Shown here: in pieces, positions 8,323 through 16,623 of the stretch
Position numbering within the stretch: position 1 is the first letter of the stretch
Layout: each line of letters opens with the position of its first letter
The notes under the pieces: model-generated
What the model was told of the DNA's origin: nothing
Database searches by the model: none
Seen by the model: the letters and a program-made list of their open reading frames with translations, nothing else
Program-made: the position numbers and the translations under genes
Assembly (NCBI RefSeq): GCF_014647875.1
Contig: NZ_BMQA01000031.1
Span: forward strand, 1 to 64,000
Reading direction: 5' to 3'
DNA: 64,000 nucleotides
Origin: Streptomyces brasiliensis
GTDB taxonomy: Bacteria > Actinomycetota > Actinomycetes > Streptomycetales > Streptomycetaceae

Positions 8323-9194
8323 GCACCCGGACCCTCGTCTCCCCGGCAACCCTGGCCCGCCCGCGTGGCAGGGCGGCGTACTGGACCGTCTTCACCACGG
8401 TCGTCCTGCTGTTCGCGCTCGCGTTCCTCTTCCCCGTCTACTGGATGGTGACCGGCGCGATGAAGTCGCCGGACGAGGTGGCGCAGACCCCGCCCACCCT
8501 CGTGCCGAAGCAGTGGCATCTCACCGGCTACACCGACGCCTGGGATCTGATGCAGCTCCCGCAGCACCTGTGGAACACGGTGGTGCAGGCCGCCGGCGCC
8601 TGGGTGTTCCAGCTGGTGCTCTGCACGGCCGCCGCCTACGCCCTGTCCAAGCTGAAACCCGCGTTCGGCAAGGTGATCCTCGGTGGCATCCTGGCCACCC
8701 TGATGGTGCCGGCCCAGGCCCTGGTCGTACCGAAGTACCTGACTGTCGCCGACCTGCCACTGATCCACACCAGCCTGCTCAACGACCCCCTCGCCATCTG
8801 GCTGCCGGCCGTCGCCAACGCCTTCAACCTCTACCTCCTGAAGCGGTTCTTCGACCAGCTGCCGCGTGACGTGCTGGAGGCCGCCGAGATCGACGGCGCC
8901 GGCAGGCTGCGCATCCTGTGGTCGATCGTGCTGCCCATGTCCCGGCCGGTGCTCGGTGTTGTCTCGATCTTCGCCCTTGTCGCCGTGTGGCAGGACTTCC
9001 TGTGGCCGCTGATGGTGTTCTCCGACACCGACAAACAGCCGATCAGCGTGGCCCTCGTCCAGTTGTCGCAGAACATCCAGCTGACCGTGCTCATCGCCGC
9101 GATGGTGATCGCCAGCATTCCGATGGCCGCGCTGTTCCTCGTCTTCCAGCGGCACATCATCGCCGGGATCAGCGCGGGCAGCACCAAGCGCTGA
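8319..9194 (+). CDS. Sugar ABC transporter permease (MalG-type)
   Basis: 291 aa, six membrane helices, EAA loop (EAAEIDGAGRLRILWSIVLP). Its ATG overlaps the stop of the MalF-type gene. Forms the heterodimeric channel with that protein for the same alpha-glucoside substrate. Confidence 0.92.
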   Translation: MSTRTLVSPATLARPRGRAAYWTVFTTVVLLFALAFLFPVYWMVTGAMKSPDEVAQTPPTLVPKQWHLTGYTDAWDLMQLPQHLWNTVVQAAGAWVFQLVLCTAAAYALSKLKPAFGKVILGGILATLMVPAQALVVPKYLTVADLPLIHTSLLNDPLAIWLPAVANAFNLYLLKRFFDQLPRDVLEAAEIDGAGRLRILWSIVLPMSRPVLGVVSIFALVAVWQDFLWPLMVFSDTDKQPISVALVQLSQNIQLTVLIAAMVIASIPMAALFLVFQRHIIAGISAGSTKR

Positions 9195-9224
9195 CACGGC
9201 CCCCTCGACAGAAAGGCACACGCA

Positions 9225-10832
9225 GTGGGACAGCCCACCCATGCCCGAAACAGCCAGGAGTGGTGGCGCTCCGCCGTCATCTACCAGGTGTACGTCCGCA
9301 GCTTCGCGGACGGCGACGGGGACGGCACCGGCGATCTCGCGGGCGTCCGCTCCAGGCTGCCGTACCTCGCCGAACTCGGCGTGCACGCCCTCTGGTTCAC
9401 TCCCTGGTATCTCTCACCCCTGAAGGACGGCGGCTACGACGTCGCCGACTACCGGGCCATCGACCCGGCCTTCGGGACCCTCGCCGAGGCGGAGAAGCTC
9501 ATCTCCGAGGCGCGGGAGCTGGGCATCCGCACCATCGTCGACATCGTGCCCAACCACGTCTCCGACCAGCACCCCTGGTTCCAGGCCGCGCTCGCCGCAG
9601 GCCCCGGCAGCCCCGAGCGCGAGCTGTTCCACTTCCGGCCCGGACGCGGGGAGAACGGCGAACTCCCGCCCAACGACTGGCCGTCGCAGTTCGTCGGCTC
9701 GACCGAGCCCGTGTGGACCCGGCTGCCCGACGGCGACTGGTATCTGCACCTGTTCACGCCGGAGCAGCCCGACCTCAACTGGGCGCATCCGGCGGTCCGT
9801 CAGGAGCACGAGGACATCCTGCGCTTCTGGTTCGAGCGCGGCGTCGCGGGCGTGCGCATCGACTCCGCCGCGCTGCTCGCCAAGGACCCCGACCTGCCGG
9901 ACTTCGTCGAGGGCCGTGATCCCAACCCCCTCGTCGACCGCGACGAACTCCACGACATCTACCGCTCCTGGCGGACGGTGGCCGACGACTACGACGGCGT
10001 GTTCGTCGGCGAGGTCTGGCTGCCCGACGCCGAACGCTTCGCCCGCTATCTGCGCCCCGACGAACTGCACACCGCCTTCAACTTCTCTTTCCTGTCCTGC
10101 CCCTGGGACGCCGGCAGACTGCGCGCGTCGATCGACACGACCCTCGCCGAGCACGCTCCGGTGGGTGCCCCGGCCACCTGGGTGCTGTGCAACCACGACG
10201 TGACGCGCACGGTCACCCGGTACGGCCGCACCGAGACCGGCTTCGACTTCGCCGACAAGGCCTTCGGTACCCCCACCGACCTGGCCCTCGGCACCCGCCG
10301 TGCCCGTGCGGCCGCCCTGCTGTCGCTGGCCCTGCCCGGCGCGGTGTACCTCTACCAGGGCGAGGAACTGGGCCTGCCCGAGGCCGACATCTCCGTCGAC
10401 CGCATCCAGGACCCGATGTACTTCCGCTCGGGCGGCGCCGACCCCGGCCGGGACGGCTGCCGGGTTCCGCTGCCCTGGGTGGCCGGGGCGCCGTTCGCCG
10501 GGTTCGGCTCCCGCGAGGAACCGTGGCTTCCGCAGCCGGCCGGGTGGGCGGACTACGCCGCAGACCTCCAGGCAGCGGACCCGAAGTCGATGCTCGCCCT
10601 GTACCGGGCAGCGATTCGGCTGCGGCCCGCGTTCGGCGACGCCCCCCTGACCTGGCTCCCCGCCCCCCAGGGTGTCCTCGCCTTCATCCGCGCCGACGGC
10701 GTGACCTGTGTGGTGAACCTCGCCGACACCCCCGCCGACCTCCCCCCGCACACCCAACTCCTCCTCTCCAGCGGCCCGTTGGACGACCAGGGCCGGCTGC
10801 CGCAGGACACGGCGGCCTGGCTGCGCGCCTGA
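9225..10832 (+). CDS. GH13 alpha-glucosidase
   Basis: 535 aa, cytoplasmic (no signal peptide). The (beta/alpha)8 GH13 signature is complete: region I DIVPNHVS, nucleophile D213 (GVRIDSAA), acid/base E263 (VGEVW) and H324-D325 (CNHD). It resembles AglA-type alpha-glucosidases that hydrolyse maltose, sucrose-like or trehalose-like sugars to glucose. GTG start with AGAAAGG upstream, 30 nt after malG. Last gene of the LacI-controlled operon: imported oligosaccharide is cut inside the cell. Confidence 0.9.
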   Translation: MGQPTHARNSQEWWRSAVIYQVYVRSFADGDGDGTGDLAGVRSRLPYLAELGVHALWFTPWYLSPLKDGGYDVADYRAIDPAFGTLAEAEKLISEARELGIRTIVDIVPNHVSDQHPWFQAALAAGPGSPERELFHFRPGRGENGELPPNDWPSQFVGSTEPVWTRLPDGDWYLHLFTPEQPDLNWAHPAVRQEHEDILRFWFERGVAGVRIDSAALLAKDPDLPDFVEGRDPNPLVDRDELHDIYRSWRTVADDYDGVFVGEVWLPDAERFARYLRPDELHTAFNFSFLSCPWDAGRLRASIDTTLAEHAPVGAPATWVLCNHDVTRTVTRYGRTETGFDFADKAFGTPTDLALGTRRARAAALLSLALPGAVYLYQGEELGLPEADISVDRIQDPMYFRSGGADPGRDGCRVPLPWVAGAPFAGFGSREEPWLPQPAGWADYAADLQAADPKSMLALYRAAIRLRPAFGDAPLTWLPAPQGVLAFIRADGVTCVVNLADTPADLPPHTQLLLSSGPLDDQGRLPQDTAAWLRA

Positions 10833-10870
10833 GCCGCCGCCGTACCACCCCTGCTATCCCCGCACCGTTC

Positions 10871-11284
10871 CTAAGGACTGGGCGGGAGTGAGTCCTGGTG
10901 CCAGAACCCGTGCTCAGCCGTATGCCCCGAACGGTGCTGGGCATGCTGGTCGCCCGCTTTCGCTCCGCGTCCAGCGCCGGCGGATCGTGTCCGTGGTCCG
11001 GGAATGCGGGGGCGGGGTCCCTCACGCCGTCGGGTGCCTGGTCCGGCCTGGGCGGTCCGAGGCCCGTGCCCATCGCTCTGGTGGGTGCGGGGCGGTGTCG
11101 TCCGTCGCCGGATCGGGTGCCCGAGGGCGCGTCTTCCGATCGCCACGGCGGCGGCGTCGTGGCGAGTGGTCTTCCTGGCGCTGGTGGTCAGTGGCTTTTG
11201 CCAGTGCTGGGCGCCCCACCGGGAGGTGTAGGCCGGGTCGACCGCGACGAGCGCGATGCCCTGCCCGGCGGGCGTGACGCTCAC
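10871..11284 (-). pseudogene. C-terminal remnant of an IS605 OrfB/TnpB-like protein
   Basis: The first ~50 residues resemble the C-terminal part of TnpB-like proteins: VAVDPAYTSRWGAQHW corresponds to the RuvC-III region and RHDAAAVAIGRRALGH to the RDxNAAxNI region. Everything upstream (most of RuvC) is absent and no start or ribosome-binding site supports a gene here. The residues after the match are proline/arginine-rich and look like a non-native extension. Relic of a mobile element between two catabolic loci; no terminal structures recognised. Confidence 0.6.
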
Positions 11285-11373
11285 CCACGCACGCCGGCAC
11301 CCACATGAACCCGCTCAACCGGAAGCAGCTCCGCACCCCCACCACGAAGGGATCAGCACATGGACAGCAGCAC

Positions 11374-11490
11374 CCGCAGATATCCCTGCCCAGCGGCACC
11401 AGCCTGCGTCATATGCGGCTGACCGTCAGCGCCAACACCGGCTGGCCGGCGGGGCAGTTCAGTGAAGTGGAGGCGTATCTGACTTCGTGA
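11374..11490 (+). pseudogene. C-terminal remnant of a discoidin/CBM32-type domain
   Basis: The last ~35 codons before the TGA at 11488-11490 read SLPSGTSLRHMRLTVSANTG followed by WPAGQFSEVEAY, the usual final strand of F5/8 type C (CBM32-like) domains at the end of secreted glycosidases. Nothing similar precedes it. The remnant overlaps the 3' end of the convergent ABC ATPase by about 30 nt, so a rearrangement joined the two ends. Confidence 0.5.
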
Positions 11491-12271
11491 CCGTGACGAC
11501 CGGTGTCCCGCGCTTCGCCGCCTGGATCTGCTCGTACACATGGGTCCGCAGTTCGGCGAAGCGCGGGGCCACCCGGGTGTGCAACTGGTCGCGCTCGTCG
11601 GGGAGATCGACCTTCAGCTGCTCCTGCACGACGGTGGGGGAGGCGGACAGGACGACCACGCGCTCGCCCAGGTACACGGCCTCGTCGATGTCGTGGGTGA
11701 CGAACAGGATCGTGATCCCTCGTTCCCGCCACAGCCCCCGGACGAGGTCCTCCAGATCGGCGCGCGTCTGCGCGTCGACCGCGGCGAACGGCTCGTCCAT
11801 CAGCAGGACACGCGGTTCGTAGGCCAGCGCCCGCGCGATCGCCACCCGCTGCTGCATCCCGCCGGACAACTGCCACGGATACGCCCCGGCCGCGTCCGCG
11901 AGCCCGACCGACCGAAGGGCGTCGGCGACCAGCTCCCGACGCCGAGACCTGCTCAAGTTCTTCTGTTTCAGCGGCAGTTCGACGTTCTCGCCGACCCGCA
12001 TCCACGGGAACAGACTGCGTCCGTACTCCTGGAACACGAACGCCATCCCGGGCGGCGGTCCGGTCACCCGCCGGCCCTCCAGCAGGACATCGCCCGCCGT
12101 CGGTGCGAGCAGACCGCCCATGCACTTCAGCAGGGTCGTCTTGCCGCACCCCGACGGGCCGACGAGACACACCAGTTCCCCCGCCTCCACGGTGAAGGTG
12201 AGGTCGCGGACCGCCTCCACCCGGCGGCCCGACCCCTCGTAGACCTTCTTGAGGCCGCGTACGTCGAGCAT
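11459..12271 (-). CDS. ABC importer ATPase (SsuB/TauB type)
   Basis: 270 aa. Walker A (GPSGCGKTT), Q-loop region (FQEYGRSLFPW), signature LSGGMQQR, Walker B (LLMDEPF) and switch His (VTHD). ATG 12271 has an AAAGGG ribosome-binding site. An in-frame GTG at 12295 overlapping the permease stop is an alternative start. Fourth gene of a nitrate/sulfonate/taurine-type importer operon; substrate unknown. The last codons run into the neighbouring CBM remnant, so the C-terminus may be altered. Confidence 0.9.
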   Translation of the reverse strand: MLDVRGLKKVYEGSGRRVEAVRDLTFTVEAGELVCLVGPSGCGKTTLLKCMGGLLAPTAGDVLLEGRRVTGPPPGMAFVFQEYGRSLFPWMRVGENVELPLKQKNLSRSRRRELVADALRSVGLADAAGAYPWQLSGGMQQRVAIARALAYEPRVLLMDEPFAAVDAQTRADLEDLVRGLWRERGITILFVTHDIDEAVYLGERVVVLSASPTVVQEQLKVDLPDERDQLHTRVAPRFAELRTHVYEQIQAAKRGTPVVTVTKSDTPPLH

Positions 12272-12291
12272 GGAACGCCCTTTCGCGTCAG

Positions 12292-13071
12292 TCACGGCGT
12301 CCGCCGGGTCGAGGCGCGCAGACCGTGGTACCAGCCGAGCACCCGCCGCTCCACCAGCTGGAAGACGACGGACAGGAGGAAGCCGAGCAGACCGAGGACG
12401 AGGATCCCGGTCCACATGTCGGGGATGGCGAAGCTCCGCTGGAACTGGACGACGGTGAAGCCGATGCCGTCGCTCGCCGCGAACATCTCGCTGATGACCA
12501 TGAGGATGATGCCGATGGACAGCGCCTGGCGCAGCCCCGCGAAGATCTGCGGGCTCGCCGAACGCAGCACCAGATGGCGCAGCCGGGTCACGCCCGTGAT
12601 GCCGTACGAGCGGGCCGTCTCCAGCATCACGGAGTCCACCGCGCGCACGCCCTCGACGGTGTTGAGCAGCACCGGCCACACGCAGCCGCTCGCGATCACC
12701 ACGATCTTCATCGTGTCGCCGATGCCCGCGAACAGCATGATGACCGGGACCAGCACGGGCGGCGGCACCGCGCGCAGGAACTCCAGGACCGGTTCGCACA
12801 CCGCGCGCACCCGCCGGGAGGAGCCGATCAGTGTGCCGAGCCCCACGCCGACGGCGGCCGCGAGCGCGTAGCCCGCGGCCAGGCGCAGCACGCTCGGGAA
12901 CACGTCCGTGCGCAGCCGGTCGGCGGTCCAGACGTCCGGGAAGGTCTTCAGGATCGTGCGCAGCGGTGGCCAGTAGACGTCCGTGCTGCCGTCGGAGGCG
13001 AACCACCAGGCCAGCAGGAGCAGCACGGGCAGGGCGAGGACGAAGACCGTCCGCAGCAGCAACCGCCTCAC
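12292..13071 (-). CDS. ABC importer permease (SsuC/TauC type), second
   Basis: 259 aa, about six membrane helices, and the EAA-like loop (LETARSYGITGVTRLRHLVL) of BPD_transp_1 proteins. GTG start overlaps the stop of the preceding permease (GTGA) with GGAGG upstream. It pairs with a second, different permease, so the transmembrane part is probably a heterodimer, whereas classical SsuC/TauC systems are homodimeric. Confidence 0.9.
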   Translation of the reverse strand: MRRLLLRTVFVLALPVLLLLAWWFASDGSTDVYWPPLRTILKTFPDVWTADRLRTDVFPSVLRLAAGYALAAAVGVGLGTLIGSSRRVRAVCEPVLEFLRAVPPPVLVPVIMLFAGIGDTMKIVVIASGCVWPVLLNTVEGVRAVDSVMLETARSYGITGVTRLRHLVLRSASPQIFAGLRQALSIGIILMVISEMFAASDGIGFTVVQFQRSFAIPDMWTGILVLGLLGFLLSVVFQLVERRVLGWYHGLRASTRRTP

Positions 13072-13841
13072 ACCGCCACCTCCCCGCGCACCGACTGGTG
13101 CCAGGCCAGCGCCCGCCGCTCCACCGTACGCGCTCCCACGTTGATGCACAGCCCCAGCAGGCCCGAGACCACGATGAGCGCGTACATCTCCGGCACCGCC
13201 TGCGAGGTCTGCGCGACGGCGATCCGCTTGCCCAACCCCGGTGCCCCGATGACGAGTTCGGCGGTGATGGCGAGGATCAACGCCACCGAGGCCGCAAGCC
13301 GCACCCCGGTCATGACGTACGGCAGCGCCGTCGGCCACAGGACGTGGCGCACCCGCGCCCAGGTGCCGAGGCCGTACGAGCGTGCCGTCTCGTCGGCGAC
13401 GGGGTCGACGTCCTGGACGCCGTACAGGGTCTGCACGAGGACCTGCCAGAAGGAGGCGTACACCACCAGGAGCAGCACCGAGCGCAGTTCGGTGCCGTAC
13501 AGCAGCACGGCGAGCGGGATCAGCGCCACCGACGGGATGGGGCGCAGGAACTCGATCGTGGACGCCGTCGCCTCGCGCAGATACGGCACGACGGAGACGA
13601 GCACGCCCACCACGACGCCGGCGCTCACCGCGATGGCGAGGCCGAGCGCCCAGCCGGTGAGGGTGTCGCCGAGCGCCGTCCAGAACGCGCCGTCCCGCAC
13701 CTCGTCCACCAGGGCGGAGGCGATCCGGCTGGTGGGCGGGAAGTAGGCCTCCTTGACCAGACCGAGCCGCGGTACCGCCTCGCCCAGGGCGAGGAAGGCC
13801 GCGAGTCCGGCCGTACCCAGTGCGATCCCGGAGCCCCTCAC
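13068..13841 (-). CDS. ABC importer permease (SsuC/TauC type), first
   Basis: 257 aa, BPD_transp_1 membrane protein with ETARSYGLGTWARVRHVLWP as the EAA loop. GTG 13841 overlaps the TGA of the binding-protein gene. The four cistrons of this operon are linked by start-stop overlaps or very short gaps. Divergent from the broken IclR-family gene and next to vanAB, which hints at an aromatic-acid-type substrate; this is inference only. Confidence 0.9.
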   Translation of the reverse strand: MRGSGIALGTAGLAAFLALGEAVPRLGLVKEAYFPPTSRIASALVDEVRDGAFWTALGDTLTGWALGLAIAVSAGVVVGVLVSVVPYLREATASTIEFLRPIPSVALIPLAVLLYGTELRSVLLLVVYASFWQVLVQTLYGVQDVDPVADETARSYGLGTWARVRHVLWPTALPYVMTGVRLAASVALILAITAELVIGAPGLGKRIAVAQTSQAVPEMYALIVVSGLLGLCINVGARTVERRALAWHQSVRGEVAV

Positions 13842-14809
13842 GGCAGCAGCTTGTCCAGGTCCGGGGCCGTCTTGAACAGGCCGTCCTGCTCGCCCAGCTT
13901 CTCCAGGGCCTCGATGGAGGCGCGGTTCGGGTCGGCCGGCCACTTCGGCAGGGTCACCTTCGCGAGCACCGTCGCCGGGATCTTCGTGTACGTCGTGACG
14001 ATCTGCCGCACCTCGTCGGGGTGGGCGTCCGCGTAGGCCAGGGACTCGGCGGTGGCCTCCTGGAACTTCTTGACGAGGTCCGGGTTCTGCTGCGCGTACT
14101 GGTTGGACGTGAAGTACATGGCCACGGTGAGGTTCGCCGCGACGTCGACGAGGGAGGAGGTGACCTCGTGGCCGCCCTGGCTGAGCACCGTGGCGAGGGC
14201 GGGTTCGACCACCATGGCGGCGTCGATCTGGCCCTGGTCGAGCGCGGCCGGCATCTGGTCGAAGGCCATCTCGACGAACTTCACCTTGTCCGGGTCGCCG
14301 CCCGCCTTGCGCACCGACTTGCGCACCGCCGACTCGTTGATGTTCTTCAGGGTGTTGACGGCGACCTTCCTGCCCTCGAAGTCCTTCGCGGTCTTGATCG
14401 GGCTGCCCTTCTTCACGACGACCGCGCCGAAGTCCTTGCCCGCCACACCCGTCGAGGCCACACCGTTCGCGACCGCCTTCACCGGCACGTTCTGGGACTG
14501 GGCGATCATCAGCGAGGTCATGTTGGAGAAGCCGAACTGGAACTGGCCACTGACGACGCCCGGCACGATCGCGGCGCCACCCTGCGCGGTCGTCATGGCG
14601 AGTTTCAGGCCGTGCTTGGCATAGATTCCCTTCTGCCGGCCGAGGTAGATCGGGGCGACGTCGACGATCGGGATGACGCCCACCTTGACCGTGGTGGTGC
14701 CGCCCGGCGAGGCGTCCTTGTCCGATCCGCCTCCGCCGTCGGACGAGCCGCAGGCCGTCGCGGCGAGCAGCAGACTTCCGGCCGCCAGGCCGACGAGCAG
14801 ACGACGCAT
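13838..14809 (-). CDS. NMT1/SsuA-type substrate-binding lipoprotein
   Basis: 323 aa with signal peptide and lipobox ending at Cys20 (ATAC), then a two-lobed NMT1/OpuAC-like fold (VGVIPIVDVAPIYLGRQKGI ... GLKLAMTTAQGG). ATG 14809 is selected for its AGGAGG ribosome-binding site 5 nt upstream. First gene of the importer operon; captures the substrate for the two permeases. Confidence 0.9.
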   Translation of the reverse strand: MRRLLVGLAAGSLLLAATACGSSDGGGGSDKDASPGGTTTVKVGVIPIVDVAPIYLGRQKGIYAKHGLKLAMTTAQGGAAIVPGVVSGQFQFGFSNMTSLMIAQSQNVPVKAVANGVASTGVAGKDFGAVVVKKGSPIKTAKDFEGRKVAVNTLKNINESAVRKSVRKAGGDPDKVKFVEMAFDQMPAALDQGQIDAAMVVEPALATVLSQGGHEVTSSLVDVAANLTVAMYFTSNQYAQQNPDLVKKFQEATAESLAYADAHPDEVRQIVTTYTKIPATVLAKVTLPKWPADPNRASIEALEKLGEQDGLFKTAPDLDKLLP

Positions 14810-14937
14810 GGCTCCTCCTGAGCAATGGGCGGTGCGACGGTGTTCCGGCAGGCTGTGCGCACAGCGCACAGTGGTGCTCGTTCGGTGCTGAGCCGGAAGG
14901 TAGAGCCGCGGCACGACCGGGTCAATGCCTCGTGCTC

Positions 14938-14947
14938 ACAATATTGT
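14938..14947. promoter_or_regulatory. ACAATATTGT palindrome between importer operon and iclR relic
   Basis: A perfect 10-bp AT-rich palindrome stands out in very GC-rich sequence, 29 nt upstream of the IclR start and 129 nt upstream of the binding-protein start. It overlaps a possible -35 (TTGACA, 14946-14951). Candidate operator for the divergent genes. Confidence 0.4.
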
Positions 14948-14975
14948 TGACAGTTATCGAAATGGGAGGTTCCGT

Positions 14976-15516
14976 ATGCCCGCAGCAGATCGTGAGCCCC
15001 ACTTCGTCCGGTCCTTCGAACGCGGCCTGTCCGTCATCCGCGCCTTCGACGCCGATCACGCCGAACTGACCCTCAGTCAGGTCGCCCGCGCCTGCGACCT
15101 CACCCGCGCCGCGGCCCGCCGCTTCCTGCTGACCCTGGCCGACCTCGGATACGTTCGCACGGACGGCCGTCTGTTCCGGCTCAGCCCACGCGTCCTGGAA
15201 CTCGGCTACGCCTACCTCTCGAGCCTGACGCTGCCGCAGATCGCGCAGCCACACCTGGAGCAACTCGCCGCACGGACAGGGGAGTCGGCTTCGCTGTGCG
15301 TCCTCGACGGCGACGACGTTGTGTACGTGGCGCGGGTGCCCACCCGGCGCATCATGACCGCGACGATCACCCTGGGCACCCGCTTCCCGGCGCACGTCAC
15401 CTCCCATCCCCGTGCACGCCGGACGCACCTCACTGGAGTCCGTGCGCCGGGACCTGCTGCCGCATCTGCTCGACTCGGTCGCCCGGATCGGCGCCGACCT
15501 GGGGATGGCGAAGGGA
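14976..15516 (+). pseudogene. IclR-family (PcaR/PcaU-like) regulator with internal deletion
   Basis: ATG 14976 has a GGGAGG site upstream. The first ~145 codons are a clear IclR protein: winged HTH (LSQVARACDLTRAAARRFLLTL) and the start of the effector domain up to RFPAHVTS (about 15404). From about 15406 the family's C-terminal segment (PVHAGRTSLESVRRDLLPHL) follows in another frame, so roughly 90-100 codons of the effector domain are missing by a deletion that is not a multiple of three. The normal stop is also lost and the frame runs into the vanB-like 3' end. The DNA-binding half could still be made but would not sense its ligand properly. Confidence 0.75.
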
Positions 15517-15517
15517 C

Positions 15518-16456
15518 CTACAGGTCGAGCACCAACCGCCGCCCACGGCACCGGGACACGCAGATCATCATCGTCTCCCCCGCCTCCCGCTCCGTGTCCG
15601 TGAGCACCGAGTCCCGGTGGTCCGGGGTGCCCTCCAGCACATCGGTCTCGCAGGTGCCGCAGGTCCCCTCGGTGCACGAGTAGAGCACGTCGACGCCTGC
15701 GGCCCGGACGGTGTCGAGAACGGAGACGCCGGGAGCGACGGTCAGCGTGCGGTCGCAGCGGGCCAGTACCACCTCGAACTCGACGTCCCCGCCAGCCTGT
15801 TGTTGCTCCTTGGGCCGGAACCGCTCGACGTGCAGTACGTCCGGCGGGCAGCGCTCCTCGACCGCGTCCAGCAGCGGCCCGGGACCGCAGCAGTAGACGA
15901 GGGTGCCCACCGGCAGCCCGTCGAGCACCGAGCCCAGGTCGAGGAGCCCGGTCTCGTCCTGCGGCGCGACGGTCACCCGATCGCCGTACAGCGCCAGTTC
16001 GTCGAGGAACGCCATCGACGCGCGGGTACGGCCGCCGTACAGCAATGTCCACTCGGCGCCCGCCGCCCGGGCCGCGGACAGCATCGGCACGATCGGCGTG
16101 ATGCCGATGCCACCCGCGATGAACCGGTAGCGACGAGCGGGGCGCAGTGCGAAGTGGTTGCGGGGACCGCGCACCCGCACCTTGTCGCCCCGCCCCATCC
16201 GCTCGTGCACATGCGCCGATCCTCCCCGCCCCTCCGGCTCCCACAGCACCGCGATCCGCCACCCGGACCGGTCCGCCGGATCGCCGCACAGCGAGTACTG
16301 CCGCTCCAGACCCGGCCCCAGAACCAGGTCGACATGGGCGCCCGGCTCCCAGGCCGGCAGCTCCTCGCCGAGCGGATGGCGCAGGGTGAGGGAGAGCACG
16401 CCGTCGGCCACCGACTCCCGCCGGTCGACGACGAGTTCGGCCTCGAACTCGCTCAT
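15518..16456 (-). CDS. vanB: Vanillate demethylase-type reductase (VanB-like)
   Basis: 312 aa, phthalate-dioxygenase-reductase layout: FAD/FMN-binding barrel (RQYSLCGDP), NAD-binding domain (GGIGITPIVPM; CCGPGPLLDAV) and C-terminal plant-type [2Fe-2S] domain with CTEGTCGTC plus a distal Cys. Passes electrons from NAD(P)H to the Rieske oxygenase encoded upstream. ATG 16456 overlaps the stop of the 56-codon gene as ATGA. Other Rieske-oxygenase reductases would look similar, so the substrate assignment depends on VanA. Confidence 0.88.
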   Translation of the reverse strand: MSEFEAELVVDRRESVADGVLSLTLRHPLGEELPAWEPGAHVDLVLGPGLERQYSLCGDPADRSGWRIAVLWEPEGRGGSAHVHERMGRGDKVRVRGPRNHFALRPARRYRFIAGGIGITPIVPMLSAARAAGAEWTLLYGGRTRASMAFLDELALYGDRVTVAPQDETGLLDLGSVLDGLPVGTLVYCCGPGPLLDAVEERCPPDVLHVERFRPKEQQQAGGDVEFEVVLARCDRTLTVAPGVSVLDTVRAAGVDVLYSCTEGTCGTCETDVLEGTPDHRDSVLTDTEREAGETMMICVSRCRGRRLVLDL

Positions 16457-16623
16457 GACGCGACCCCGCGCGGTTCGTGCCCCTCGGGATGTCCGAGCAT
16501 CCACTCCCACATCTCGACCGGGTCCGGTGCGGTGTGCTCGGCCCCGCAGTGACAGGTGCCGTGCAGCAGGTCGGTGCCCGGCACCCAGTCGATGCGGTAG
16601 ATCTCGCCGGTGGGAGCGGTCAC
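16453..16623 (-). CDS. 56-aa conserved-looking protein between vanA and vanB
   Basis: GTG 16621-16623 overlaps the TGA of the Rieske oxygenase gene (GTGA), and its own TGA overlaps the ATG of the reductase (ATGA). The unbroken 56-codon frame encodes VTAPTGEIYRIDWVPG ... LLHGTCHCGAEHTAPDP ... WEWMLGHPEGH. CHCGAEH with flanking His could bind a metal. Perfect coupling on both sides and a protein-like sequence argue that it is real. Function unknown; a small accessory to the oxygenase complex is an inference. Confidence 0.75.
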   Translation of the reverse strand: MTAPTGEIYRIDWVPGTDLLHGTCHCGAEHTAPDPVEMWEWMLGHPEGHEPRGVAS

